DNA of 64,000 nucleotides from [Scytonema hofmanni] UTEX 2349 (lineage in GTDB: Bacteria; Cyanobacteriota; Cyanobacteriia; Cyanobacteriales; Nostocaceae): assembly GCF_000582685.1 (NCBI RefSeq), contig NZ_KK073768.1, positions 872,509-936,508 of the forward strand, read 5' to 3'. Each line of letters opens with the position of its first letter. The stretch's first letter is position 1. A program made the position numbers and the translations under genes. The notes under the pieces were generated by a model. The model did not search any database and was not told the DNA's origin. It saw only the letters and a program-made list of their open reading frames with translations. Shown piece after piece: positions 1 to 9,178 of this stretch.

Positions 1-2
1 TG

Positions 3-128
3 AAAGTGGTATTGGCAACAATTCTTTCTCAGTTTCAACTATCAAGAGTAAATAAGCGTCCTGTACGTCCTGTGCGTCGTGGTTTGACTTTAGCCGCACC
101 AGGAGGAATGCAGATGATTGCAACCTGA
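3..128 (+). CDS. Cytochrome P450, C-terminal end (partial)
   Basis: Only the last 41 codons are inside the window; the gene begins upstream. The tail reads VLATILSQFQL, then RPVRPVRRGLTLAAPGG, ending with MQMIAT. This matches the end of cyanobacterial CYP110-type P450s, which close with a PVRPxRRGxTxxPxGG motif after the heme-binding domain. The haem cysteine loop lies outside the window, so function rests on the tail alone. Known for the family: haem monooxygenases acting on fatty acids, alkanes or terpenes. The substrate here cannot be inferred. Confidence 0.75.
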   Translation, partial: KVVLATILSQFQLSRVNKRPVRPVRRGLTLAAPGGMQMIAT

Positions 129-156
129 CTTTTCACTCTTATGTGGAAAAAAATGA

Positions 157-336
157 GCGGTTCGCGAATTATATTCGCGAATCTTTGATGATTATGTCTT
201 AGATTTAATTAGGTGGATTAAAGTAAAGTTGAAAGTGCCACGCCAAAAATGGCAAGAACCACAAATTAGGATGGTAGGAATGAATTATAATGAGGATTCT
301 ACATTTGTTATTGAATGTTTTATTTTTTGTGGCTGA
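157..336 (+). pseudogene. Possible degraded gene fragment, unrecognised
   Basis: An open stretch without a plausible start encodes a protein-like tail containing FDDYVLDLIRWIKVKL, then KWQEPQIRMVGMNYNED, before a TGA at 334-336. It is preceded in frame by a stop at 154. The pattern PxIRMVGMNY..STFxIE is weakly reminiscent of the C-terminal domain of MscS-type mechanosensitive channels, but this is a guess. It may be a remnant of a deleted gene between the P450 and the next gene. Confidence 0.25.
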
Positions 337-695
337 TATCAAATTGGAAGACGAAAAAAAGGGGCGATCGCGTGAAGAGCCAAATTTATCAATAAATCTT
401 CTGCCATTTCAAAAACACTTACCTTGATTTATTACCTTCCCTAATTTCTGGACATTAATACCTGACTTTTGGCAGGATTATGGTTCGCGAACCGCTCTTG
501 CTTTTCGACGTAAGAGCTAAAAGCCATATCATTAATAATTTTAAAGGTTTTTGTCAAGGGCAATTGCACATAATTTTGTAATTTCTTTTAAAGGTTAAAA
601 ATTAATTAATTTTTTTAATACTTTATTTTCCTGATGCAAAGCAAAATTCGGGTAAATAAAGTTTAAGTAAATGTAAATACATTTTAAACACACAC
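337..695. other. Intergenic stretch upstream of the beta-lactamase-fold gene
   Basis: AT-rich, with no supported gene. It holds a GCGATCGC site near 363 and GGTTCGCGAACC-type dyads. A related TTCGCGAA pair occurs at about 161-180. The 540-690 part is very A+T rich and presumably carries the promoter of the downstream gene, but no clear -10/-35 pair could be assigned. Confidence 0.4.
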
Positions 696-2009
696 ATGAA
701 ATGTCGCTTATTTTTGGCAAGCTTGGCTAGTTTAGTGTTGATGTCTGAGCAAGCAAATGCAGCTAAATTAGAATCCTGGTATTTTGACCAAGCTCAAAAT
801 CAGTTGCATATCACAACCGATTCTGGTATACAGCCTAAAGCTTTTTTACTGGACAACCCTAAACGATTAGTCATTGACTTACCTGGAACGACGATTGACA
901 CTACAACTAAGCGACAAAGCTTTGGCAAAGCTGTTAAAGAAATTCGCATTGGACAACCTGATGGACAAAGTACTCGATTAGTAATTGAATTAGCACCTGG
1001 TTACAATATTTCTCCTCAAGGTCTTTCAATTAAAAGTGATTCGCGATCGCATTGGGTGGTGAATTTTTCATCAATTAATCGTCAGCCAAATGATGTCTCA
1101 TTTTCGACTGGTGAAAACCGCCAAGATATTGCGATCGCACCAACTGATGCTTCTACGTTTGCGGGAGTTATAAATTTAGGTCAAGAAATACCAGCTTTAA
1201 ATTCGCAAATTAAAGCATTGATGAATCGTTATCGTTATTTAAATCCGGGAATGTTTTTCTTAGATTTACAAACAGGTAACTATGTAGATATTAATGGTGA
1301 AAAGATATTTTCAGCAGCTAGTACTATCAAGTTTCCGGTTTTGGTAGCTTTATTTGAAGAAATAGACGCAGGTAGAATTAAGCTGAATGAAAAACTGGTG
1401 ATGCGCCGTGGCTTGATTGCAAATGAAGCTGGAACAATGCAATTCAAACCCGTAGGTACAAAATTCAGCGTTTTGCAAACTGTCACTAATATGATGGTTA
1501 CTAGCGACAATACGGCGACTAATATGATTATCGACCGTTTGGGCGGAGAAACTAAACTAAATCAACGCTTTCGGAATTGGGGTTTGCAAAATACAGTAAT
1601 TCGTAATAATCTTCCCGATATTGGTGGCACGAATACAACTAGCCCTAAAGATTTGGTAAGACTGTCAGCGTTACTTACTAACAATCGTTTGCTATCACCA
1701 CAAAGCCGCAATCAAGTTTTAGCAATCATGCGCCGCAATCACAATAGATCGTTACTTCCTGCTGGCATAGATAAAAAAGCTGTAATTGCTCATAAAACTG
1801 GTACACTCAGATTTATCTTGGGCGATGCTGGCATAATTCAAATGCCAAACGGTAAAAGCTATTTAGCGGGTATTTTGGTACGCAGACCTAACCACGATGA
1901 TCGAGCAATGTACTTTATTCGTCAAGTGTCAAGAGCGGTTTATAACTATTTGGGCGAGTCAAAAGTTGGCAATGTTCCTGTTAGTCAATCTGGCTTGGTA
2001 AATCGCTGA
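696..2009 (+). CDS. AMIN-domain plus class A beta-lactamase-fold serine hydrolase
   Basis: 437 aa. Residues 1-22 look like a Sec signal peptide ending ANA. Residues about 25-125 form an AMIN-type beta domain (LDNPKRLVIDLPG, then STRLVIELAPG), known to target cell-wall enzymes to the envelope. Residues about 165-420 form a class A beta-lactamase/PBP-like serine hydrolase. The motifs are S209-T-I-K212 (nucleophile SxxK), S270-D271-N272 and H366-K367-T368-G369. The general-base Glu region (about NTTSPKDLVRL) lacks an obvious ExxLN motif, which argues against efficient beta-lactam hydrolysis. It may instead be a DD-peptidase or peptidoglycan-binding esterase. Monocistronic, with divergent or convergent neighbours. 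Confidence 0.8.
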   Translation: MKCRLFLASLASLVLMSEQANAAKLESWYFDQAQNQLHITTDSGIQPKAFLLDNPKRLVIDLPGTTIDTTTKRQSFGKAVKEIRIGQPDGQSTRLVIELAPGYNISPQGLSIKSDSRSHWVVNFSSINRQPNDVSFSTGENRQDIAIAPTDASTFAGVINLGQEIPALNSQIKALMNRYRYLNPGMFFLDLQTGNYVDINGEKIFSAASTIKFPVLVALFEEIDAGRIKLNEKLVMRRGLIANEAGTMQFKPVGTKFSVLQTVTNMMVTSDNTATNMIIDRLGGETKLNQRFRNWGLQNTVIRNNLPDIGGTNTTSPKDLVRLSALLTNNRLLSPQSRNQVLAIMRRNHNRSLLPAGIDKKAVIAHKTGTLRFILGDAGIIQMPNGKSYLAGILVRRPNHDDRAMYFIRQVSRAVYNYLGESKVGNVPVSQSGLVNR

Positions 2010-2065
2010 TGTGAAAGTATTTGTAGTGGGCACTTCAGTGCCCTTAATAAGCGTTGAAACGCTTA

Positions 2066-2989
2066 CTACGGTAATAAACAGCGTTCTATGGTGGCGACTA
2101 CTGATTGAGATAGTGTTTTAAAATCATAGCCACCTTCTAAGCCAAAAAGAATTTTCCGAGTTAATTTTAAACAATAATCGGTGAACAAACCATAATCTTT
2201 TGGTTGTAAATTAATCATTGCTAAAGGATCGTCAGCATTACCATCATAACCAGCACTGACTATTAGTAAATCTGGCTGAAAGTTAGATAAAAAGGGAATT
2301 ATTTTGTTTTCAAATAATGGCTGATATACTGCCACATCGCTACCAGGTGGCACGGGTAAGTTTAAGACGTTATTATGAAAACCGCGTTCTGTGGCTCTGC
2401 CAGTACCCGGATAACAGGGGTATTGATGTAAAGAACAGTAAGCAATCTGCTCGTTGCTTTCAACGATCGCCTGTGTACCGTTACCATGATGCACATCCCA
2501 ATCGAGAATAGCGACACGTTGAATTTGCGGTTTTTGTAAAGCGTAAAAAGCGGCGATCGCTGCATTAGAAAATAAGCAAAATCCCATCCCCGTATCACTT
2601 TCGGCGTGGTGTCCTGGTGGACGTGATAGCACAAAAGCGGGATTTTGATTTGCTAGCACAGCATTAATTCCATCTAACCATGCACTCGCTGCCAATAACG
2701 CTACATCATAACTGCGCGGGGAAATTGGCGTATCTCCATCCAAATAACCACCACCGGTTGCAGCGATTTCTTGAACTTTTTGAATGTAGCGATCGCTGTG
2801 TGCTTGTTGCAGAACAGACATCAGATTGACCGCTTCAGATGTTGGTGTAGGCGATCGCCATTCAATTTGTTCTGCAAATGCTGCTGCTTTGATAGCAGAG
2901 GCGATCGCAGTTAATCTTTCTGGCTTCTCTGGATGAAAATATCCAGTTTTGTGTTCCAAAAACTCGTCAGAATAAATAACTGGGAACAT
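2066..2989 (-). CDS. Histone deacetylase family protein (HdaH/AcuC-like)
   Basis: 307 aa from the chosen ATG at 2989 (MFPVIYSDEF). The frame stays open to 3028, but the extra 13 residues do not match family N-termini. Zn-dependent deacetylase motifs are seen in order: HPEKPERL near the start, RPPGHHAESDTGMGFC (active-site His pair), LDWDVHHGNGTQ (metal ligands), and SAGYDGNADDPL followed by EGGYD near the end. Known family substrates include acetylated lysines and polyamines; which applies here is not deducible. Full length, minus strand, convergent with the previous gene. Confidence 0.88.
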   Translation of the reverse strand: MFPVIYSDEFLEHKTGYFHPEKPERLTAIASAIKAAAFAEQIEWRSPTPTSEAVNLMSVLQQAHSDRYIQKVQEIAATGGGYLDGDTPISPRSYDVALLAASAWLDGINAVLANQNPAFVLSRPPGHHAESDTGMGFCLFSNAAIAAFYALQKPQIQRVAILDWDVHHGNGTQAIVESNEQIAYCSLHQYPCYPGTGRATERGFHNNVLNLPVPPGSDVAVYQPLFENKIIPFLSNFQPDLLIVSAGYDGNADDPLAMINLQPKDYGLFTDYCLKLTRKILFGLEGGYDFKTLSQSVVATIERCLLP

Positions 2990-3081
2990 AGCGTCAGCAA
3001 AGTGGGCAGCAGGATACAGCAGTTTCAATTGTATCCTTTAATGAAAGGCTTGTAGAGAGCAATACCCTGTAAGGGTATCGC

Positions 3082-3121
3082 TATACGGACTAAGCCTGCG
3101 AAGGCAGGCTTAGTCCGTATA
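3082..3121. repeat. Perfect 18-bp hairpin with GAAG loop
   Basis: The arms TATACGGACTAAGCCTGC (3082-3099) and its exact complement (3104-3121) enclose a 4-nt loop. It directly abuts the two-hairpin repeat at 3121-3172 and lies between two minus-strand genes, so it could also work as a transcription terminator or RNA stabiliser. Confidence 0.8.
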
Positions 3122-3172
3122 GCCTGCGAAGGCAGGCTTTGTTGTGGTAGCCCCAGGCTTCTAGCCTGCGGG
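3121..3172 (+). repeat. Two-hairpin dispersed repeat, copy A
   Basis: Hairpin 1 is AGCCTGCGAAGGCAGGCT (3121-3138), followed by a linker TTGTTGTGGTAGCC and a second hairpin CAGGCTTCTAGCCTG. Related copies with different but still paired arms occur at 27651, 38591 and (reverse) 53056. See findings. Confidence 0.75.
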
Positions 3173-3205
3173 CGTTTTTGCTGATGAATTGTACTATTGC
3201 TAACT

Positions 3206-3412
3206 CTAACCAATCATTTCATCGTTTGGTTCATCAAGCATTTCCGGTACTACACCAGGCATACCTCGAAGTTCTTCCTTTGGCAGTTCGCGCAACACAT
3301 CTTCAATATTGGGCGGGTGTTTGATTTTGTCTAGTACCTCTGGACTTAATTCCGGCGCATCCCCCTCTGGATTCATCTTTTCAGCTTGATTAATATCTTT
3401 TTCCTGACTCAT
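3206..3412 (-). CDS. Small conserved-looking hypothetical protein
   Basis: 68 aa, very acidic and proline-rich (ELSPEVLDKIKHPPNIEDVLRELP, written here as pattern SPEVLD..PPNIEDVL). No membrane segment or signal. The composition, the ATG start and the lack of any strong opposite-strand gene support a real gene. I do not recognise the family. It is on the same strand as the deacetylase and about 215 bp upstream of it, separated by the hairpin repeats, so co-transcription is possible but not shown. Confidence 0.55.
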   Translation of the reverse strand: MSQEKDINQAEKMNPEGDAPELSPEVLDKIKHPPNIEDVLRELPKEELRGMPGVVPEMLDEPNDEMIG

Positions 3413-3865
3413 GAATATTGCCCTAAATATATAGGTCTCAGCTTAATCTCTGCTGTGATGGGATACACACTATCTTGGGACTTAAATTACCACTTCTTGA
3501 GCGCACAAGGCAAACGAACTAAACCTCGTCTACCTTGGTACAAATCCACAACCCGCTCACAAGACTTCGTATTTCGCGTCTCTACAACCATCAATTATTT
3601 CTTGACAGACTACTAGTACAGTACGACGGAAATAAACCACCCATTCCAAATCGCTAAAAAGTCTGCCCTATAAGCTTTTTGACTTTTGACTTTTGACTTT
3701 TGCCTTGCGGTACTAGTCCCCAGTCCCTAGCCCCGGCAAACGAAGGCAAAATGTGCTAGAATTGTAACAAATAATTGCCATTATTCAATAGTAATTTGGA
3801 ATAATTCGGCGTTTACTGAATTACAAAAGCTAAAATCTGCCAATTTTGGAGTTTTTTAAGGTTAT
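3413..3865. other. gyrA upstream region with heptamer repeats
   Basis: No supported gene. A tandem TTTTGAC heptamer run lies at about 3673-3705 and is followed by CCCCAGTCCCTAGCCCC-type repeat sequence. The 130 bp before gyrA are AT-rich (TAGAATTGTAACAAA near 3758) and probably hold its promoter. An ORF-like stretch at 3386-3616 was judged spurious. Confidence 0.5.
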
Positions 3866-6565
3866 ATGACTTATTCCCAGGATAGGATAATCGCAACCGA
3901 TCTGCGGAACGAAATGTCCCGGTCTTATCTGGAATACGCGATGAGCGTAATTGTAGGTCGGGCGTTACCAGATGCCAGGGATGGTCTGAAACCTGTGCAT
4001 CGCCGCATCCTTTATGCCATGCATGAGTTGGGGTTGACAGCAGACCGTCCGTTTAAAAAATGCGCCCGTGTAGTCGGGGAAGTGCTGGGTAAATATCATC
4101 CCCACGGCGACACGGCAGTGTATGATGCTTTGGTGCGGATGGCGCAAGATTTTTCCATGCGATCGCCTCTCGTCAACGGGCATGGTAACTTCGGTTCAGT
4201 AGACAACGACCCGCCAGCGGCAATGCGTTACACTGAATGTCGCTTGCAATCCTTAACCAGCGCCGCTTTACTGCAAGACATCGAATCGGAAACTGTAGAC
4301 TTTATCGATAACTTCGACGGTTCCCAACAAGAACCGACAGTTTTACCCGCACGTATCCCCCAATTACTCCTCAACGGTTCTTCTGGAATTGCTGTAGGGA
4401 TGGCAACTAACATCCCTCCCCACAACTTGGGCGAATTGATTGATGGTTTCGTAGCGCTGATTCACAACCCAGAAATCACTGATATTCAGTTGATGCAATA
4501 TATCCACGGTCCCGACTTTCCTACGGGAGCTACTATTCTGGGAACGGCAGCGATAAAAGAAGCTTACACCACCGGACGCGGTTCGATAACCATGCGGGGC
4601 GTAGCTACAATTGAAACCGTAGAACAGCGCGGACGCCCGGATAGAGAAGCGATTATCATCACCGAATTGCCCTATCAAACCAATAAAGCGGCGCTAATTG
4701 AAAGAATCGCCGAAATGGTGAACGAAAAGCGCTTAGAGGGAATTGCAGATATTCGGGATGAAAGCGATCGCGATGGAATGCGAATCGTCATCGAACTCAA
4801 GCGCGATGCTTATCCCCGCGTCGTCTTGAACAATCTCTACAAACAAACGCCTTTGCAAGCCAACTTTGGCGCAAATATGTTGGCGTTGGTAAATGCTGAA
4901 CCGCAAGTTCTTACCCTAAAACAGTTCTTAAGCGTCTTTTTAGATTTTCGCATCCAAGCAATTACTAGAAGAACACAATACGAACTGCGAAAAGCGGAAG
5001 AACGCGACCATCTCTTACAAGGGTTATTAATTGCCCTGTCACATTTAGATGCAATTATTAACTTAATTCGTCATGCACCAGATGCGCCCACAGCAAAAGG
5101 TGAATTAATCACAACTTACGGACTTTCAGAAGTGCAAGCGGACGCAATTTTGCAAATGCAACTGCGACGTTTAACAGCACTAGAAGCCGATAAAATTCGC
5201 CTAGAACACGACGATTTACAACATCAAATTGCCAACTTGCAAGATATATTGGCACGGCGGGAACGGATTTTAGAAATCATTGAAACTGAAATCAGCCAAA
5301 TAAAAGCAACTCATGCCACACCTCGCCGCACGGTAATTTCATTAGGTGAAGGCGAATTAGATGACCTTGATTTGATCGCCAATGAAAAAGCGATTATTTT
5401 GATTACTAAACAAGGTTACATCAAACGAATGCCAGTCAACACCTTTGAAGCTCAAAATCGTGCTACCAGAGGTAAAGCCGCTGCCAAAGTTAAAGAGGAT
5501 GACACCGTTGAGCATTTCTTGAGTTGCTGCGATCACGACAGTGTTTTATTTTTTAGCGATCGCGGAGTTGTTTACTCCGTCAAAGCATATCAAATTCCCG
5601 TCAGTTCCCGTACAAGTCGGGGTACACCAATTGTCCAAATGCTGCCGATTCCCAAAGAGGAAAAAATCACCTCCATCGTCCCCGTTTCCGAGTTTAGCAG
5701 CGATGAATATCTGGTAATGCTCACCAAAGGCGGAAACATCAAAAAAACCGCATTGGAAGCATTTAGCAACATTCGCGCTAACGGCTTAATCGCCATATCT
5801 CTCGAAGAAGGCGACCAACTCCGCTGGGTAGGACGCGCTAGAGTAGAAGACAGCATCATCATTGGTTCCCGTCTGGGTATGGCAATTCACTTTCGCTGTA
5901 CCCAAGAGCAACTGCGTCCTCTAGGTAGGGCAACTCGTGGAGTCAAAGCCATGAAGTTGAAAAAAGGCGATGAACTGGTGGGTATGGCGATTTTACCTGC
6001 CGCAATTCTTGACACCTTGGATACGGTTACAGAGACAGAAGTTGACCTGAACGAGGATGTCGAAACAGAAGAAATCATCGTTGAAGAAGAATCACAAGAA
6101 ATTCCCCCTAACGCCAGTGTTGGTCCTTGGGTGTTGGTAATTACAATGGGTGGATATGGCAAGCGCGTCCCAGTTGCTCAATTCCGCTTGCAAAATCGTG
6201 CCGGTCAAGGTTTAATGGCAACCAAATTCAAAAACCGCAAAACCAAAGACAAGTTAGCGACTTTGCAGATTGTCAACAGCGACGATGAAATCATGATGGT
6301 TACTAATCGCGGTATTATTATCCGACAAGCCACAAATGCCATTTCTATCCAATCGCGATCTGCCACTGGAGTGCGAGTGCAGCGGTTAGATGAAGATGAC
6401 GCAATTACCGGAGTAGCGATCGTTCCTGCCGATACAGGTGAGATGACATCAGATACAGGTGATGTGGTATCAGATACAGTTGACGTGGCATCCGATATAA
6501 GTGATGTGGTATCCGATACAGATGATGTAACATCCGATACAGATGATGTGGCAGAGGTGGAATAA
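3866..6565 (+). CDS. gyrA: DNA gyrase subunit A
   Basis: 899 aa. Type IIA topoisomerase subunit that cleaves and rejoins DNA with GyrB to introduce negative supercoils. The N-terminal breakage-reunion domain is complete: PDARDGLKPVHRRILYAM, KYHPHGD and AAMRYTE, with the catalytic tyrosine at residue 122. The C-terminal beta-pinwheel begins around residue 500. The usual QRRGGKG GyrA-box position reads QNRATRGKAAAK, a form I associate with cyanobacterial GyrA. A variable acidic insert lies near residues 715-750 (TETEVDLNEDVETEEIIVEEES region). The extreme C-terminus (861-895) is five copies of a seven-residue repeat xSDTxDV followed by AEVE. A ParC-like paralogue is the alternative, but full similarity to cyanobacterial GyrA is strong. 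Confidence 0.93.
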   Translation: MTYSQDRIIATDLRNEMSRSYLEYAMSVIVGRALPDARDGLKPVHRRILYAMHELGLTADRPFKKCARVVGEVLGKYHPHGDTAVYDALVRMAQDFSMRSPLVNGHGNFGSVDNDPPAAMRYTECRLQSLTSAALLQDIESETVDFIDNFDGSQQEPTVLPARIPQLLLNGSSGIAVGMATNIPPHNLGELIDGFVALIHNPEITDIQLMQYIHGPDFPTGATILGTAAIKEAYTTGRGSITMRGVATIETVEQRGRPDREAIIITELPYQTNKAALIERIAEMVNEKRLEGIADIRDESDRDGMRIVIELKRDAYPRVVLNNLYKQTPLQANFGANMLALVNAEPQVLTLKQFLSVFLDFRIQAITRRTQYELRKAEERDHLLQGLLIALSHLDAIINLIRHAPDAPTAKGELITTYGLSEVQADAILQMQLRRLTALEADKIRLEHDDLQHQIANLQDILARRERILEIIETEISQIKATHATPRRTVISLGEGELDDLDLIANEKAIILITKQGYIKRMPVNTFEAQNRATRGKAAAKVKEDDTVEHFLSCCDHDSVLFFSDRGVVYSVKAYQIPVSSRTSRGTPIVQMLPIPKEEKITSIVPVSEFSSDEYLVMLTKGGNIKKTALEAFSNIRANGLIAISLEEGDQLRWVGRARVEDSIIIGSRLGMAIHFRCTQEQLRPLGRATRGVKAMKLKKGDELVGMAILPAAILDTLDTVTETEVDLNEDVETEEIIVEEESQEIPPNASVGPWVLVITMGGYGKRVPVAQFRLQNRAGQGLMATKFKNRKTKDKLATLQIVNSDDEIMMVTNRGIIIRQATNAISIQSRSATGVRVQRLDEDDAITGVAIVPADTGEMTSDTGDVVSDTVDVASDISDVVSDTDDVTSDTDDVAEVE
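6446..6550 (+). repeat. 21-bp tandem repeat inside gyrA 3' end
   Basis: Five 21-bp units encode TSDTGDV, VSDTVDV, ASDISDV, VSDTDDV and TSDTDDV. A degenerate unit (PADTGEM, 6425-6445) precedes them. The unit length is a multiple of three, so expansions keep the frame. Confidence 0.9.
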
Positions 6566-7353
6566 AACTCTAAAGGATGAAGACGCGATGTGCAACTTAT
6601 TCTTGAAACCCCTCTCCAAACCTCTCCCCCACAGGGAGAGAGGCTTTGATTCCTGCTCCCCTTCCCTATTCCGGGAAGGGGTTGGGGGTAGAGAGTGCGA
6701 GAAAGTTGCACACACACGGCGTGATGAAGTGTCAGGAACCCTAGCCTAAAGGCATAGGGCTTGCATGAGAAATCATCAAGCCATTCTGACCAGCCTAAGT
6801 CTTAACTGACTACGTTTTTTGAGTTATGACACCGGAGAATGCGTTCGCGTAAGCGTGTCGCAAGACAAGCTAGTTTTCCGCTCTGTCGCTTGTGATTAAA
6901 CAAAACTAAGGTCACTGGTTTAGTGTTACAAGCAAAACACAAGCTCTTAAAACATTGGCGAAGCTAACTTTACAAGAAAGGCAGAAGTTCGAGGGCAGAA
7001 GGCACTTATGTTAGGAGTATCAATTAAAACTTACTTTGTGGGTTTAAAGCCCAGTTGAAACAAATAATTATACTCAAGATGGCTTGCACGGACGGTATAA
7101 AACGTCCTTGTTTCAATCCCACTATGAGTAAGGGTGGGTTGCCTTCTGCCTTCTGCCTCCTGCCTTCTGCCTTCTGAACCCGAAAGGGAGGGACGAAAGT
7201 CCAAACATTATGCGTACAGGATTGCGATTTGAAATGGTAATTGTCCCATTGAAAGTTCAATTGCATTGGAACACCAAATTCAGCAATCCCAAGGCGGTAA
7301 TGGAGCAAATATAAAGCAAGTACTAAAGGACGGGGTTTCTACCCAATTTTCTG
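6566..7353. other. Repeat-rich gap between gyrA and lnt
   Basis: No supported gene. It contains a dyad-rich CCCCTCTCC/GGGAGAGG block at about 6606-6705, of a type also present at 17453, 27720 and 29631. A heptamer run (CCTTCTG units) lies at about 7141-7177. Open frames here on both strands are low-complexity by-products. Confidence 0.5.
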
Positions 7354-8973
7354 ATGAAGTATAAAATAAAAAAGCTGTTTTCAGTCTTTAACCTTTACAC
7401 TTCATCCTTGTTAAGTGGTACTTTGATGGGGCTTACGGTTGCCCCATTCAACGTATGGTTCTTAGCTTGGATTGCCCTTGCCCCCCTGTGGGTATTAGTT
7501 ATAGAAGAAAGTAAAAACTTACAAGGTAAAAGAAAGAATTTTCCCCTTTCCCCTTTATTGTGGGGTATAGGTTATCACGGTCTTGCTCTATACTGGATTA
7601 CTGGAATTCATCCCATGACTTGGATGGGAGTTCCTTGGTTGGCAAGTTTAGGAATAGCCCTATTTTGTTGGACATTTATTACTTTGTGGGGCGCCGCTAT
7701 AGTCGCTGTTTGGGCGATCGCTATGAGAATGATTTCCAGCGAAAATGGTTTTACTCGCGTTCTCATTGGTACAGCCATTTGGTGTGGGTTAGAAGCACTT
7801 TGGAGTCATGGCGCTTTGTGGTGGAGTTCTCTTTCTTACACTCAAAGTCCGTATAATCTGGTAATTTTACATTTAGGTCAGCTCTCAGGCTCAAGTGCGG
7901 TGACAGCAGCTATTGTAGCTGTGAATGGCTTGCTTGCAGAAGCGTGGATAACGAACCGCAGAGACGCAGAGAGCGCAGAGAGAATTTCCTTGGTGCCTCT
8001 GGGGTTCGTTAATAAATATTTAGCGATCGCCGCAGCACTATTAATCACTCTCCACGTTATCGGCTTTAGTTTATACAGTCGTCCCCTCGTGGAACCACCA
8101 GAAACCGCTTTAAAAGTAGGAATTATTCAGGGGAATGTCCCCAACGAAATCAAACTTTATCCTGAAGGTTTTCGTCGAGCGATCGAAGGTTATACTACTG
8201 GATATTTAACATTAGCAAATCAAGGTATAAATGCAGTTTTAACCCCAGAAGGAGCTTTACCTTTTTTCCTGCGTGATTTAAAGGAAACTTCCCTTATCTC
8301 AGCAATACGAGAAAAAGGTGTAGTTGCTTGGATTGGTGCTTTTGGAGAACGAGGACGCAGTTATACAAATAGCTTATTTACCTTTACTGGTAACGGAGAA
8401 ATTTTCAGCCGTTACGATAAAGCAAAGTTAGTTCCTATTGGTGAGTATGTACCATTTGAGCAAATTTTAGGTGGTATTATTCAGCGTTTATCACCTTTAG
8501 ATGAACACCAAGTTCCCGGCTCACCAAATCAAGTATTTAACACACCTTTTGGTCGTGCTATTGTTGGTATTTGTTACGAATCTGCTTTTTCTGAACAATT
8601 CCGCCGTCAAGCTGCCGCAGGTGGAGAATTTATACTTAGCCCTTCTAACGATGCCCATTACAGCGCTGCTATGCCAGCTCAACACCATGCCCAAGATATC
8701 ATGCGGGCAATTGAAACTGATAGATGGGGAGTGCGGGCAACGAATACGGGATATTCAGCTTTTGTTGATCCTCACGGCAGAACTTTGTGGATATCTAGAC
8801 ATAATACCTACGAAACTCATGCGGAAACAATTTATCGGAGACAAACGCAGACTTTTTATGTACGTTGGGGTGATTGGTTGACACCATTATTATTAGGATT
8901 AGCCGCGTTAGCGTGGTTTGTAGAATCCATCCACAGAAATGTCCAAGCAAATAACCAGCCGAGTAAGAAGTAG
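7354..8973 (+). CDS. lnt: Apolipoprotein N-acyltransferase
   Basis: 539 aa inner-membrane enzyme that transfers an acyl chain to the N-terminal cysteine of lipoproteins. Residues about 1-250 hold several hydrophobic segments, the first starting around residue 15. Residues about 255-500 are a nitrilase-superfamily domain. The catalytic triad is visible as E299 (LTPEGALPFF), K356 (YDKAKLVPIGEYVPFE) and C407 (GICYES). A further transmembrane helix sits near residue 510 (LTPLLLGLAALAWFV). Length and architecture fit the family. It stands alone, about 790 bp after gyrA. Confidence 0.92.
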   Translation: MKYKIKKLFSVFNLYTSSLLSGTLMGLTVAPFNVWFLAWIALAPLWVLVIEESKNLQGKRKNFPLSPLLWGIGYHGLALYWITGIHPMTWMGVPWLASLGIALFCWTFITLWGAAIVAVWAIAMRMISSENGFTRVLIGTAIWCGLEALWSHGALWWSSLSYTQSPYNLVILHLGQLSGSSAVTAAIVAVNGLLAEAWITNRRDAESAERISLVPLGFVNKYLAIAAALLITLHVIGFSLYSRPLVEPPETALKVGIIQGNVPNEIKLYPEGFRRAIEGYTTGYLTLANQGINAVLTPEGALPFFLRDLKETSLISAIREKGVVAWIGAFGERGRSYTNSLFTFTGNGEIFSRYDKAKLVPIGEYVPFEQILGGIIQRLSPLDEHQVPGSPNQVFNTPFGRAIVGICYESAFSEQFRRQAAAGGEFILSPSNDAHYSAAMPAQHHAQDIMRAIETDRWGVRATNTGYSAFVDPHGRTLWISRHNTYETHAETIYRRQTQTFYVRWGDWLTPLLLGLAALAWFVESIHRNVQANNQPSKK

Positions 8974-9178
8974 CAAATAAACGCGCATACTAATCTTCCT
9001 TTATAGTGATGAAACAATTCATACTTATTAATTCTTATTCTGCTCCTGACTCCTGACTCCTGTCTCCTGTCTCCTTTCTCAACGAAAAAATTCGGACTTA
9101 TGCAATCTTGTCTAATGAATTTGATAGGCTCTACAATTCAACGAAGATAAGCGAAGCAACTAACACGCGGATGGGACA

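Noticed and set aside
3386..3616. 76-codon plus-strand frame before gyrA
   Set aside because: It overlaps the start of the minus-strand small protein, has no ribosome-binding site or family resemblance, and ends in repeat sequence.
6543..6749. 68-codon frame after gyrA
   Set aside because: It begins inside gyrA and continues through a dispersed CCCCTCTCC repeat.
7024..7308. 94-codon minus-strand frame upstream of lnt
   Set aside because: It runs through the CCTTCTG heptamer repeats and gives low-complexity protein (KAEGRRQKAEG).
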